From positions 1 to 64,000 of the forward strand of contig CATOSZ010000006.1 in the NCBI GenBank assembly GCA_951812805.1: DNA of 64,000 nucleotides, given 5' to 3'. Positions 55,549-64,000 of the stretch are shown here, piece after piece. The notes below the pieces were generated by a model. It was given only the letters and a program-made list of their open reading frames with translations. It was not told the DNA's origin and ran no database searches. The first letter of the stretch is position 1; each line of letters starts with the position of its first letter. The position numbers and the translations under genes are program-made. The stretch comes from an uncultured Alphaproteobacteria bacterium (GTDB lineage: Bacteria; Pseudomonadota; Alphaproteobacteria; GCA-2731375).

Positions 55549-55928
55549 TGTCTGTTGCTGGCCTGACGACAGGGAACACCATTCTTTTGCCAGGAACCCA
55601 TCACAGCCAAGACAATCATCATCTTTGCGTGATTTTGAGCGATCCGGCTAAAAATCCCGGGCGGCAGACTCTCTTTGTTCCGATCATCACGGCGCGAAGG
55701 AAGTATGACGGCACATGCACACTGTATATCGGAGATCATCCATTCATCACACGGGTGAGCTGTATTCACTATGCTCGCGTGCAACAGCGTGCCGAAGATC
55801 ATCTGCTCAGGATCGGTGATGTTCGCGAGCCGCTGGATACATCAGTGCTCGATCGGGTATGCGAAGGGCTTTTCGTATCAAGAATGTCACCACCATGGGC
55901 ACGGCAATTCTACAACGACCACAATTGA
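55548..55928 (+). CDS. Putative toxin, PemK/MazF-like SH3-barrel
   Basis: A 126-residue protein coupled to the Panacea gene. It begins with a barrel-like TTGNTILLPGTHHSQDNHHL, continues CVILSDPAKNPGRQTLFVPI, then IGDHPFITRVSCIHYARV, a pattern like PemK/MazF-type growth inhibitors. Position directly after a Panacea antitoxin supports a toxin role. A SocB-like or unrelated toxin fold is an alternative. ISAs1 copy C ends 57 bp downstream. Low GC compared with the chromosome. Confidence 0.72.
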   Translation: MSVAGLTTGNTILLPGTHHSQDNHHLCVILSDPAKNPGRQTLFVPIITARRKYDGTCTLYIGDHPFITRVSCIHYARVQQRAEDHLLRIGDVREPLDTSVLDRVCEGLFVSRMSPPWARQFYNDHN

Positions 55929-55975
55929 GATAACCTTCCGGTGCGGTGAAGAGACGTCAAACCGAAACGAAATCA

Positions 55976-55985
55976 CCTCCTCGCC
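55976..55985. repeat. 10-bp target duplication of ISAs1 copy C
   Basis: CCTCCTCGCC lies before the element and again at 57195-57204 just after it, so the insertion is intact and recent. Confidence 0.95.
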
Positions 55986-57194
55986 CAGGGCAATCGCATT
56001 TCAGAATTTGCCGAGGAGTGACAGGAGATAGTCGTTGTTCCAAGCGGCGATTTTGAACTTGGCGCGCAGCGAGTCTTTTCGTGGATCCTTTCGCATGACA
56101 TTGAGCGCCATGTGGCGCAGGACGGCGAGATTGTGCGGTCCATTGTCCTTGCGGGTTCTGTCTTGGTCTTCGTTCATTTGGACATCGAGGCACCAGTGCA
56201 GGCGGTTTTCGACCCCCCAGTGCGCCCGGGCAACGGGATTGAAGCGCTCGGCGTCGAGCGGCTGGCTGAGCAGGTAGTAGGCGGTTTCGCTCGACGTCTT
56301 CTCCGCGCACTCGCGGGTCCGGGTGACTTTGGCGACCGCCTTCAGGCCCGGCCAATGATGGCGCTCTTGCAGCCACTCGACGTGGCTGGAGACGAGAGCG
56401 GCACGGGTCTCGATGCGGCCATGATCGCCATCGACCGTGGTGTCGGTGGTGGTCGCTTCGGCTTTCGGATCGTCGAGGAAGGTTCTCACGTCGTCATGCA
56501 GCGTGCCTTGATTGCCCTTCAACGCCAGGGCGTAGTCACCCCCCTGCTCGATAATCTGGCTGGCGATGGCGCGCTGGCAATTGAGGGCGTCCACGGTCAC
56601 GATCGTCCCCTCGAGGCTCAATAGTTTCAACAGCTTCGGCACGGCGGTGATCTCGTTGGACTTGGCGTCGGTGGCGACTTGCCCCAACACCAGCCGCTGA
56701 TCACAGCCCCAGGCCGAGACCATATGCAGCGCCGACGTGCCGCTCGCCTTGTCGTAGGATCGCCGCACCACCTTGCCGTCGATCGCAATGACCCCTTGGC
56801 AGGTCTCGGAAAAGCGCGCCATGAAGCGCTGGAAGCAGGCGCCGAACGCCTCCGGATCCAGCAACCGGAACACCCGGCTGAAGGTGTCGTGGCTCGGCAC
56901 GCCATGTTCGAGTACGAGAAATTCCCGCAGGAACGCCTCCTTTTCACGCGCGAAGATCGCCATGTCGACCGCCGTCTGACCGCCCGAGAGGACCGTGCAC
57001 AGGGCGATCGTCAAGATCTCCAGCAGATCGTGACGCCCGGCATTGCCAGTCCGCGGATCCTCGAGACCCTCAAAGCACTCCAGAAAGCCTTCCATCGCAA
57101 CCTCCACCCGTGAAAAGACCGGGTAGAATCGATTCGCGCCAATACCTCAAGATCAAACACGCACGTCAAGGCAATTCCAAATGCGATTCCCCTG
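55986..57194 (-). mobile_element. ISAs1-family insertion sequence, copy C
   Basis: A complete 1209-bp inverted copy with the same 16-bp ends, flanked by CCTCCTCGCC. It separates the Panacea pair from the helicase gene and places its left end 55 bp before the helicase start. Confidence 0.96.
56001..57095 (-). CDS. ISAs1-family transposase (copy C)
   Basis: Identical 364-residue DDE transposase (D106, D169, E296); intact. Confidence 0.94.
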   Translation of the reverse strand: MEGFLECFEGLEDPRTGNAGRHDLLEILTIALCTVLSGGQTAVDMAIFAREKEAFLREFLVLEHGVPSHDTFSRVFRLLDPEAFGACFQRFMARFSETCQGVIAIDGKVVRRSYDKASGTSALHMVSAWGCDQRLVLGQVATDAKSNEITAVPKLLKLLSLEGTIVTVDALNCQRAIASQIIEQGGDYALALKGNQGTLHDDVRTFLDDPKAEATTTDTTVDGDHGRIETRAALVSSHVEWLQERHHWPGLKAVAKVTRTRECAEKTSSETAYYLLSQPLDAERFNPVARAHWGVENRLHWCLDVQMNEDQDRTRKDNGPHNLAVLRHMALNVMRKDPRKDSLRAKFKIAAWNNDYLLSLLGKF

Positions 57195-57249
57195 CCTCCT
57201 CGCCGGGCTTGCCTCCACCGCGCGTCGGCTTCATCCTGGGATTCGAGAT

Positions 57250-59736
57250 ATGAGCGCGCGTCCCCACAGCTCGAGCGGCGTTACCGCCGTCCTCGGGCCG
57301 ACCAACACCGGGAAGACCCATCTGGCGGTCGAGCGCATGCTGGCGTACGAGTCCGGCATGATCGGCCTGCCTTTGCGCCTGCTGGCGCGCGAGATCTACG
57401 ACCGCGCCGTCGAGGTCAAGGGCCGGGCCCGGGTCGCCCTGATCACGGGCGAGGAGCGGATCCTGCCGCCACGCGCCCGCTATTTCGTCTGCACGGTCGA
57501 ATCGATGCCGCGCGACCGCGAGGTCGACTTCCTCGCCGTCGACGAAATCCAGCTGGCGGCCGACGCCGAGCGCGGCCATGTCTTCACCGAGCGTCTGCTG
57601 CACGCCCGCGGCCGGCGCGAGACCATGTTTCTCGGCGCCGACAGCATGCGCTGGGCGATCCGTGCGCTGCTGCCGGATGCCGAGTTCATCTCCCGCCCAC
57701 GGTTCTCGACGCTGCGATACGCGGGCGAGCGGCGGATCGCCCGCCTGCCGCGGCGCAGCGCCATCGTCGCCTTCTCGGCCGAGGACGTCTATGCGCTGGC
57801 CGAGGTGATGCGGCGCCAGCGCGGCGGATGCGCGGTGATCCTGGGCGCGCTCAGCCCGCGGACCCGCAACGCCCAGGTCGCGCTCTATCAGGCGGGCGAG
57901 GTCGACTATCTGGTGGCGACCGACGCCATCGGCATGGGCCTCAACATGAACGTCGACCATGTCGCCTTCGCCGCCTTGCGCAAGTTCGACGGCTTCATGC
58001 GCCGCCCGCTGCAGGCCGCCGAGGTCGCCCAGATCGGCGGCCGGGCCGGCCGCCACATGAACGACGGCAGTTTCGGTACCACCGCCGGTGCCGGCGCCAT
58101 GGACCCGGAGCTGGTGGAGAACGTCGAGCGGCACGAGTTCGAGACCATTCGCCGCCTGCAATGGCGTAACCGCGATCTGGAATTCGCCTCGACCCGGGAC
58201 CTGCTGCGCGCCCTGGACGCGCCCTCGCCCCGCGACCTGCTGGTCAAGGCCCGGCCGAGCCACGACCTGACGGCGCTGCGTCACTTGGCCCGCGATCCGG
58301 AGATCTCGGAGCTGGTGCAGGGCCGCGCCGCCGTACGCCGGCTGTGGGAGGTCTGCCGCATCCCCGACTTTCGCAAGACCATGACGGAGGCGCATCACCG
58401 CCTGCTTTCGGCCATCTATCGCCATTTGATGTCGCCGGCGGGTGTCCTGCCGGCGGATTGGGTCGCCGCCCAGGTCGAGGGCCTGGACCGGACCGACGGC
58501 GATATCGACGCCCTCTCGGCTCGTATCGCCCATGTGCGAACTTGGACCTACGTCACCCACCGCGGCGAGTGGACGCACGAGGCGGAGGCCTGGCAGGCCC
58601 GCACCCGGGAGATCGAGGACCGGCTTTCGGACGCTTTGCACCAGGCGCTCACCCGCCGTTTCGTCGACCGCCGCACCTCGGCCCTGCTGCGCGGCATGGG
58701 GGAACGCAAGGACCTGCTCGGCTCCATCACCGGCGAGGGCGACGTCCTGGTCGAGGGACAATATGTCGGGCAGTTGAAGGGCCTGAGCTTCACCCCCGAC
58801 GTCGCCGACCCGGGCGCCGAATCACGGGCCGTCAAATCCGCCGCCAACCGGGTGCTGGTGCGCGAGGTCGCTATCCTCGCCGCCCATCTGGCGAACGCCG
58901 CCGACGGCGAGATCACCTGGCGCGAAGACAATCGCCTGTGGTGGCGCGACGCGCCCGTCGCCCGCCCGACCCCGGGGACGACCCCCCTGCGCCCCGTCGT
59001 CGCGCTGCTGCCCGTCGACCATGTCGAGGGCGTGTTGCGCGAGCGGGTGCGCCGCCGGCTCGACGATTGGCTGGGCGCCGAGATCGGACGCCGCATGGCA
59101 CCCCTCGTCCGGCTTGCCGAGGCGGAGTTTTCCGGGCCGGCGCGCGGCATCGCCTATCAGTTGGTGGAAGGCCTTGGCGCAGTGCCGCGGGAGCGGGTCG
59201 CGGAGCTGATCGGCAGCCTCGACGCCGAGGGGCGGGCGGCGCTGAAAGCGCTCGGCGTTCGCCTCGGCTTCATCGACGTCTATCTCGCCGCCCAGCTCAA
59301 GCCGGCGCGGGCGGAGACGGCGCTCAGGCTTTGGGCGGCGCGCACCGGCCACGAGGTCGAGGTCGACCCGCCGGACGGCGGGCGGGTGTCCGCCCCGGTC
59401 GACGACCGGGTGCCGGAGGATCTGCTGCGGGCCCGCGGCTACCGGGTCATCGGTGCCCGGGCCTACCGCATCGACATGATCGACCGGCTCGCCGCACAGG
59501 CAATGGGGGCGGCCAAGCGCGGGCCGCTGGCGCCCGACCACCGGATGATGTCGATGCTCGGCTGCGGTGCCGACGAGTTGGGCGAGGTGCTGGGTGCGCT
59601 CGGCTACCGGGCCCGGGTCCATGAGGGGGAGACGCGCTACCACTTCCAGCCGCCGCGAAAGAAGCGCGCGGCGAAGCCGGGCAAGCCGAAGCCGGGCGGT
59701 GCCTTCGCGTCCCTCGAGTCGTTGCGCCGGGCGTGA
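57250..59736 (+). CDS. SUV3-like superfamily 2 helicase
   Basis: An 828-residue ATP-dependent helicase. Walker A GPTNTGKT is at 16-23 and the DEIQ box at 98-101. Later SF2 motifs include ALSPRTRNAQVALYQ, YLVATDAIGMGLNMNV and QIGGRAGRHMNDGSFG, close to SUV3/mitochondrial-type RNA helicases. The remaining 450 residues are helical and alphaproteobacteria-specific, ending in a basic Lys/Pro tail. ATG 57250 opens the recognisable protein; the frame continues upstream only into IS sequence. GTG of the S4 gene overlaps its stop. Confidence 0.9.
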   Translation: MSARPHSSSGVTAVLGPTNTGKTHLAVERMLAYESGMIGLPLRLLAREIYDRAVEVKGRARVALITGEERILPPRARYFVCTVESMPRDREVDFLAVDEIQLAADAERGHVFTERLLHARGRRETMFLGADSMRWAIRALLPDAEFISRPRFSTLRYAGERRIARLPRRSAIVAFSAEDVYALAEVMRRQRGGCAVILGALSPRTRNAQVALYQAGEVDYLVATDAIGMGLNMNVDHVAFAALRKFDGFMRRPLQAAEVAQIGGRAGRHMNDGSFGTTAGAGAMDPELVENVERHEFETIRRLQWRNRDLEFASTRDLLRALDAPSPRDLLVKARPSHDLTALRHLARDPEISELVQGRAAVRRLWEVCRIPDFRKTMTEAHHRLLSAIYRHLMSPAGVLPADWVAAQVEGLDRTDGDIDALSARIAHVRTWTYVTHRGEWTHEAEAWQARTREIEDRLSDALHQALTRRFVDRRTSALLRGMGERKDLLGSITGEGDVLVEGQYVGQLKGLSFTPDVADPGAESRAVKSAANRVLVREVAILAAHLANAADGEITWREDNRLWWRDAPVARPTPGTTPLRPVVALLPVDHVEGVLRERVRRRLDDWLGAEIGRRMAPLVRLAEAEFSGPARGIAYQLVEGLGAVPRERVAELIGSLDAEGRAALKALGVRLGFIDVYLAAQLKPARAETALRLWAARTGHEVEVDPPDGGRVSAPVDDRVPEDLLRARGYRVIGARAYRIDMIDRLAAQAMGAAKRGPLAPDHRMMSMLGCGADELGEVLGALGYRARVHEGETRYHFQPPRKKRAAKPGKPKPGGAFASLESLRRA

Positions 59737-60128
59737 GCGGGGCGGGCGACACGGCACCGGAACAGCGGGTCGATCGCTGGCTCTGGTGCGCGCGCTTTTT
59801 CAAGAGCCGGACGCTGGCGCAGAAGCTGGCGCAGTCCGGCAAGCTGCGGCTCAACCGCCGCATCGTCGACAAGGCGAGCCAGGCGGTGCGGGTCGGCGAC
59901 GTACTGACCTTTCCCCAGGCGCGCGACATTCGCGTCGTCCGCGTCGAGGCCCTGGCCGAACGGCGCGGCCCGGCCCCGGAGGCTCGTGGCCTCTATGAGG
60001 ACCTGACACCGCCACGCGAACCCGTCGAGGCCGCGCCCCCCGCGCCCCGTCGGGAACGCGGCGCGGGCCGGCCGACGAAGCGGGAGCGGCGCGATACCGA
60101 TCGTCTGCGAGGTGGCGGGGATGGTTGA
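59733..60128 (+). CDS. S4-domain RNA-binding protein (HslR/RqcP-like)
   Basis: A 131-residue protein starting at GTG in the helicase stop. Residues 10-70 are an S4 fold (QRVDRWLWCARFFKSRTLAQKLAQSGKLRLNRR). Relatives bind stalled 50S-peptidyl-tRNA (HslR/RqcP). A basic Arg-rich C-terminus follows. Translational coupling to the helicase suggests a shared RNA role. Confidence 0.9.
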   Translation: MSGAGDTAPEQRVDRWLWCARFFKSRTLAQKLAQSGKLRLNRRIVDKASQAVRVGDVLTFPQARDIRVVRVEALAERRGPAPEARGLYEDLTPPREPVEAAPPAPRRERGAGRPTKRERRDTDRLRGGGDG

Positions 60129-60161
60129 GACAGCCGGGACGTGCGTGGTAGGGAGGATCCC

Positions 60162-60662
60162 ATGCTGACCCGTCTGAAGGCCCTGTTCGCCGCCGTCGAA
60201 GTCCGCGATGTCGGCCCGCACGACGATGCGGATTTGCGGCTCGCCGCGGCCGCCCTACTGGTCGAGGCGGCGCTCGGCGACGGCACCTTCGAGGGGACGG
60301 AGCGCGCGGTCATCGAGGCGCGGCTCGCCGATACCTTCGCGCTCGAGGCGGACGAGGCCCGCGATCTCATCGCCGAGGCCGAGGCCGCCGTCGGCGACGG
60401 TCATCAGCTGCTGCCCTACACGCGGGTGATCAAGGACCGCTTCGATGAAAAAGAGCGGATTCAGCTGGTTGAAATGTTGTGGGAAGTGGTTTACGCCGAC
60501 GGCCAGGCGCATGACTATGAGGCCAACTTGCTCCGTCGGATCGCTGGCCTTATCTATGTCGCCGACCGGGACAGTGGGGCCGCGCGCAAGCGGGTGCTGG
60601 CGCGACGGGAACAGGAATCAGAGGCCGGGGGCTGCTCCGGCGACAAGCGGGATCAGAGGTGA
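60162..60662 (+). CDS. TerB-family protein
   Basis: A 166-residue cytosolic helical protein of the TerB/DjlA-N-like family. [32 protein letters not shown] and the later [30 protein letters not shown] repeat the acidic D-G-x-x-x-x-x-E pattern of the family. GGGAGG precedes ATG 60162. It sits between the S4 gene and fdxA. Role unclear; tellurite resistance is only the family name. Confidence 0.85.
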   Translation: MLTRLKALFAAVEVRDVGPHDDADLRLAAAALLVEAALGDGTFEGTERAVIEARLADTFALEADEARDLIAEAEAAVGDGHQLLPYTRVIKDRFDEKERIQLVEMLWEVVYADGQAHDYEANLLRRIAGLIYVADRDSGAARKRVLARREQESEAGGCSGDKRDQR

Positions 60663-60666
60663 AACG

Positions 60667-61005
<339 letters not shown>

Positions 61006-61034
61006 CGCCCGGTCTCTGCGCTGGCCCTGGCTAG

Positions 61035-61086
61035 CCGGAGTCCCCTCCGGATGCTAGACTTTCCCTGCGAGCCCAGGGGCGGGCTC
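61035..61086 (+). terminator. Weak hairpins between fdxA and the stress protein gene
   Basis: CCGGAG (61035-61040) pairs with 61045-61050 over a 4-base loop, followed by a mixed T-poor stretch; GAGCCC (61069-61074) pairs with 61081-61086 just before the next ribosome site. These could partly end fdxA transcription or shape the next leader. Confidence 0.3.
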
Positions 61087-61100
61087 CGGGGAGGTGGCGA

Positions 61101-61943
61101 ATGACAACGATCCTGCTGCCGTTCCATGACAATGCCGCGGCCGATACCGCAATGGCGGCCGCCGTGCAGATCGTGAACCGTTTCGGCGGTCACATCGAAG
61201 GGTTATTGGTTCGGCGTACCCAACAGATCATCGCGGCGGAGGGCTTCGTGCTGCCGCCGGAGAGCCTGACGCAGCTGGCCGACAGCGACGAGACGCTGAA
61301 AGCTCACGCCGATCGTTTCCGAAGTTTCATGGAGACGAGCGGCATTCCGGTGCTGGATATTTCCGATACCTCGTCGCGGATGACCGCCGACTGGCGTGAG
61401 GTCGACGGCATCGAAAGCCAGATCGTCGGGGATTACGGACGCCTGTTCGACCTGGTGCTGATCGGCCGGGTGCTGGACGAACCGACGGGAAGCTGGCTGG
61501 CGACCTGCGAGGCCGGCCTGTTCGAGAGCGGCCGGGCCGTGCTGCTGACCGGGAACCGGGTGCCGGAGAAGATCGGCGACCGGGTGATGATCGCCTGGAA
61601 CGGCAGCACCGAGACGGCGCGCACGATCGCCGTCGCCATGCGGGTCCTGCGCGAGGCGAGTGCGGTGCGCGTGCTGACCGTCGAGGGCGGCACGGTGCCG
61701 GGGCCGAGTGGCCGGCAGATGGCGAACCACATGGTCAAGAACGGCGTCTCCAGCGACGCCGTCACCGCCGATCAGGCCGGACGCACTGTCGGCGAAACCA
61801 TCGTCGAGGAAGCCCGCGCCTGGGGTGCCGATTTGCTGATCAAGGGGGCCTATACCCAGAATCGACTGCGGCAGATGATCTTCGGCGGCGCGACGCGCCA
61901 CATTCTGCAATCGGCCGACATGCCCGTGCTGCTCGCCCACTGA
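61101..61943 (+). CDS. Universal stress protein (tandem-like)
   Basis: A 280-residue protein with the UspA fold in the C-terminal half: DRVMIAWNGSTETARTIAVAM, then GADLLIKGAYTQNRLRQMIFGGATRHILQSADMPVLL with the G-x2-G-x9-G ATP-binding style motif. The N-terminal half (MTTILLPFHDNAAADTAMAAAV) looks like a second, degenerate Usp domain. GGGAGG precedes the ATG. In many alphaproteobacteria carD follows fdxA; here this gene does. Confidence 0.87.
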   Translation: MTTILLPFHDNAAADTAMAAAVQIVNRFGGHIEGLLVRRTQQIIAAEGFVLPPESLTQLADSDETLKAHADRFRSFMETSGIPVLDISDTSSRMTADWREVDGIESQIVGDYGRLFDLVLIGRVLDEPTGSWLATCEAGLFESGRAVLLTGNRVPEKIGDRVMIAWNGSTETARTIAVAMRVLREASAVRVLTVEGGTVPGPSGRQMANHMVKNGVSSDAVTADQAGRTVGETIVEEARAWGADLLIKGAYTQNRLRQMIFGGATRHILQSADMPVLLAH

Positions 61944-62053
61944 CGAAGGCGAGCCGGCGGGCGTTCACGAAGGGGTGAGAGCGCGGGCCATTTGCGCCGC
62001 CCCTCCCCATGTAGAAGTGTGACCGCCGGCATTGGGGGGCGTGGAAGGCGACT

Positions 62054-62806
62054 ATGGCAGATGTTGAACCTTCGGGGGCGCGTTCCAGCCTCGTCAAACG
62101 TTACCTGCCCATCGCCGCCATCGTCGCGGCCCTCTCCGCGTTCCTGCTGGCGGGCGGGCATGATTATCTCAGCTTCGAAACGCTGCGCGCCCACCGCCTG
62201 GAACTGGAAACCTGGGTCGGCGCCAACACGCTGCTCGCCGTCGCCCTGTTTTTCCTGATCTACGTCGTGGTGGTCGCCTGCTCGCTGCCGGGCGGTTCCG
62301 TGCTGACGTTGCTCGGCGGTTTTCTCTTCGGCTTGTGGTTCGGTGGCTTCATCGTCGTCTTCGCCGCGACGATCGGCGCCGGCCTGCTGTTTCTGGCCGC
62401 GCGCCACGCCTTCGGCGACCTGCTGCGGCGCAAGGCCGGACCGACGATCCAGCGCATGGAGGCCGGCTTCCGCGAGAATGCGCTGAGCTACCTGTTGGTG
62501 CTGCGGCTGGTACCGTTGTTTCCCTTCTTCATCGTCAACCTGGTGCCGGCCTTCCTCGGCGTGCCGTTTTCGACCTACCTGATCGCGACCTTCATCGGCA
62601 TCATTCCCGGCACCTTCGTCTACGCCAGCGTCGGCAACGGGCTCGGGGCCGTGTTCGAACAGGGGGGCGAACCCGACTGGGGCATCATCTATAATCCCGA
62701 AGTGTTCGGCCCGCTGGTGGCGTTGGCGCTGCTCTCTTGCGTGCCGATCGTCTACAAGCGGATAACGACCAGGCGGGCGGCCGGGGGAGATGCCCCGGGC
62801 CGGTGA
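62054..62806 (+). CDS. TVP38/TMEM64-family (VTT domain) membrane protein
   Basis: A 250-residue inner-membrane protein with about six hydrophobic segments. The VTT-domain marks are LPGGSVLTLLGGFLFG, an ARHAFGDLLRRKAG loop and LVLRLVPLFPFFIVNLVPAFLGV, followed by FIGIIPGTFVYASVGNGLG. Relatives move phospholipid or act in selenite/envelope traits. The next gene starts 17 bases inside its end. Confidence 0.88.
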   Translation: MADVEPSGARSSLVKRYLPIAAIVAALSAFLLAGGHDYLSFETLRAHRLELETWVGANTLLAVALFFLIYVVVVACSLPGGSVLTLLGGFLFGLWFGGFIVVFAATIGAGLLFLAARHAFGDLLRRKAGPTIQRMEAGFRENALSYLLVLRLVPLFPFFIVNLVPAFLGVPFSTYLIATFIGIIPGTFVYASVGNGLGAVFEQGGEPDWGIIYNPEVFGPLVALALLSCVPIVYKRITTRRAAGGDAPGR

Positions 62807-64000
62807 GACGCAGGCGCGGGAGAACGAGGTCTTGGCGGCAGGCGACGACATCGACATCTGCGTCATCGGCGCCGGCGCGGGCGGCCTCTCGGTCGCCGTC
62901 GGCGCCGCTGGCATGGGCGCGCGCGTCGTGCTGATCGAACGCGCGGCCATGGGCGGCGACTGCCTGAATTACGGCTGCGTGCCCTCGAAGGCGCTGCTCG
63001 CCGCGGCGCACGCCGCGCACGAGGCGGGCCATGCCGATCGCTTCGGCCTCGCGCCCGCCCGCCTCGAGGAGGCCTCGCCCGGCGCGGTCCGTGCCCATGT
63101 CCAGGGGGTCGTCGCGGGCATCGAGCCGCAAGATTCCATCCAGCGGATGCAGGCGCTCGGCATCCGGGTGATTTCGGCCGAGGGCCGCTTCGCCGACGCC
63201 CGCACGATCATCGCCGGCGACGAGACGATCCGCGCACGCCGCTTCGTCGTCGCCACCGGTTCGGGTCCGCTGGTGCCGCCGATCCCCGGCCTGGACACGG
63301 TGCCCTATCTCACCAACGAGAGCCTGTTCGAGGACGTCGGACCGATTCCCCACCTCGTCGTCGTCGGCGGTGGTCCGATCGGCCTGGAGATGGCGCAGGC
63401 GCATCGCCGGCTCGGCGCCGAGGTGACGGTGCTGGAGATGGCGACGATCGCGCCGCGGGAGGACCCGGAGCTCGTCGACCTGCTGCGCAACCGGCTGCGC
63501 GGGGAGGGGGTGGAGGTCGCCGAAGGCTGGCGGGTCGAGGGGGTCGCCGGCGAGGCCGGCGCCATCGAGGTCACGGCATCGGCCGAGGGCGAAACGCGGC
63601 GCTTCGGGGGCAGCCACCTGCTGATCGCGGCGGGCCGGCGCCCCCATCTCGCGAGCCTGGATCTCGAGGCCGCGGGCATCCAGGCGGATCCGGGCGGCAT
63701 CCGCGTCGATGCGCGGCTGCGCAGCACCAACAAGCGGGTCTACGCCATCGGCGATTGCGCGGGCGGTCCGCAGTTCACCCACGTCGCCGGTTATCACGCC
63801 GGCATCGTCCTGAAGAACATCCTGTTCCGGTTGCCGGCCAAGGCGGACCATCGGCTGGTCCCCCGGGTCACCTTCACCGACCCGGAACTCGCCCATGTCG
63901 GCAAGACGGAAGCGGAGGCACGGGCCGACGGGCGCGAGATCCGCGTGCTGCGCTGGGCCTTCGCCGAGAACGACCGGGCCCAGGCCGAGCGTGCGACCGA
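62790..64000 (+). CDS. Pyridine nucleotide-disulfide oxidoreductase (dihydrolipoamide dehydrogenase/MerA-like), 3' end beyond window
   Basis: At least 403 residues of a flavin disulfide reductase. The FAD motif DICVIGAGAGGLSVAVGAA and the redox pair C58/C63 in GGDCLNYGCVPSKALL lie near the start. NAD(P) motif VVVGGGPIGLEMAQAHRRLG and the FAD motif VYAIGDCAGGPQFTHVAGYHAG follow, then the start of the dimer domain (PRVTFTDPELAHVG). ATG 62790 overlaps the VTT gene by 17 bp. Such genes often follow VTT-protein genes; they reduce a small disulfide, quinone or metal. The C-terminal His-Glu pair is outside the window. Confidence 0.88.
   Translation, partial: MPRAGETQARENEVLAAGDDIDICVIGAGAGGLSVAVGAAGMGARVVLIERAAMGGDCLNYGCVPSKALLAAAHAAHEAGHADRFGLAPARLEEASPGAVRAHVQGVVAGIEPQDSIQRMQALGIRVISAEGRFADARTIIAGDETIRARRFVVATGSGPLVPPIPGLDTVPYLTNESLFEDVGPIPHLVVVGGGPIGLEMAQAHRRLGAEVTVLEMATIAPREDPELVDLLRNRLRGEGVEVAEGWRVEGVAGEAGAIEVTASAEGETRRFGGSHLLIAAGRRPHLASLDLEAAGIQADPGGIRVDARLRSTNKRVYAIGDCAGGPQFTHVAGYHAGIVLKNILFRLPAKADHRLVPRVTFTDPELAHVGKTEAEARADGREIRVLRWAFAENDRAQAERAT

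Overview
This is a GC-rich bacterial chromosome segment, almost certainly from an alphaproteobacterium of the Rhodospirillales kind. Supporting evidence is the carB-greA block, the UbiK/BMFP-type protein, and the SUV3-like helicase / S4 protein / 7Fe-8S ferredoxin block near 57-61 kb. Genes are tightly packed and many start codons overlap the previous stop (ATGA or GTGA). No rRNA, tRNA or CRISPR array was seen.

Layout. 0-2.5 kb: an ISAs1-family element has cut a caspase-family gene. 2.8-12.6 kb: an FSR-type MFS exporter, a TPR/GT41 glycosyltransferase, an OsmC protein, a D-aminoacylase/HpcH aldolase pair, asd with a Sel1 protein, and a DAO-type FAD oxidoreductase. 12.65-16 kb: a scrambled zone with REP-like palindromes around a duplicated gene fragment, then a lipoprotein gene split by an IS1182-family element. 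16-18.5 kb: an operon of a C26 amidotransferase, a gentisate dioxygenase-like cupin and an unknown acidic protein. 18.6-21.4 kb: ISAs1 and IS1182 copies 69 bp apart. 21.5-37.3 kb: small-molecule metabolism genes, including a thiolase-fold/DUF35/amidohydrolase operon, a DapB-like oxidoreductase, an agmatinase-like ureohydrolase, gpt, a sulfotransferase/amidase pair and MFS transporters. 37.4-42 kb: an IS21-family element whose istB is split by a third IS1182 copy. 42-54.5 kb: an NDUFA9-like protein, an LLM flavin enzyme, a divergent TetR/lipoprotein pair with twin operators, carB-greA, a second thiolase-fold/DUF35 pair, a TauD-type dioxygenase, ChaC and a sugar isomerase-like protein. 54.5-57.2 kb: an AT-richer islet with a Panacea-type antitoxin and probable PemK-like toxin, closed by an inverted ISAs1 copy. 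57.2-64 kb: the helicase/S4/TerB/fdxA housekeeping block, a stress protein, a VTT-family membrane protein and a flavin disulfide reductase cut by the window edge.

Seven IS features are present: ISAs1 x3 (1209 bp, 10-bp target duplications on two), IS1182 x3 (1544 bp, CTAG duplications on all) and one IS21. Copies within a family encode identical transposases, so expansion looks recent, and three genes are visibly broken by it. Metabolic genes point to uptake and breakdown of acyl-CoA-linked, aromatic and amide compounds; most exact substrates cannot be read from sequence. The observations most worth a second look are the Panacea toxin-antitoxin pair, the two Cys-less thiolase-fold/DUF35 pairs, the twin-operator TetR/lipoprotein switch, the 15-bp palindrome over a Shine-Dalgarno, and the hairpin-rich tail of the IS21 element.
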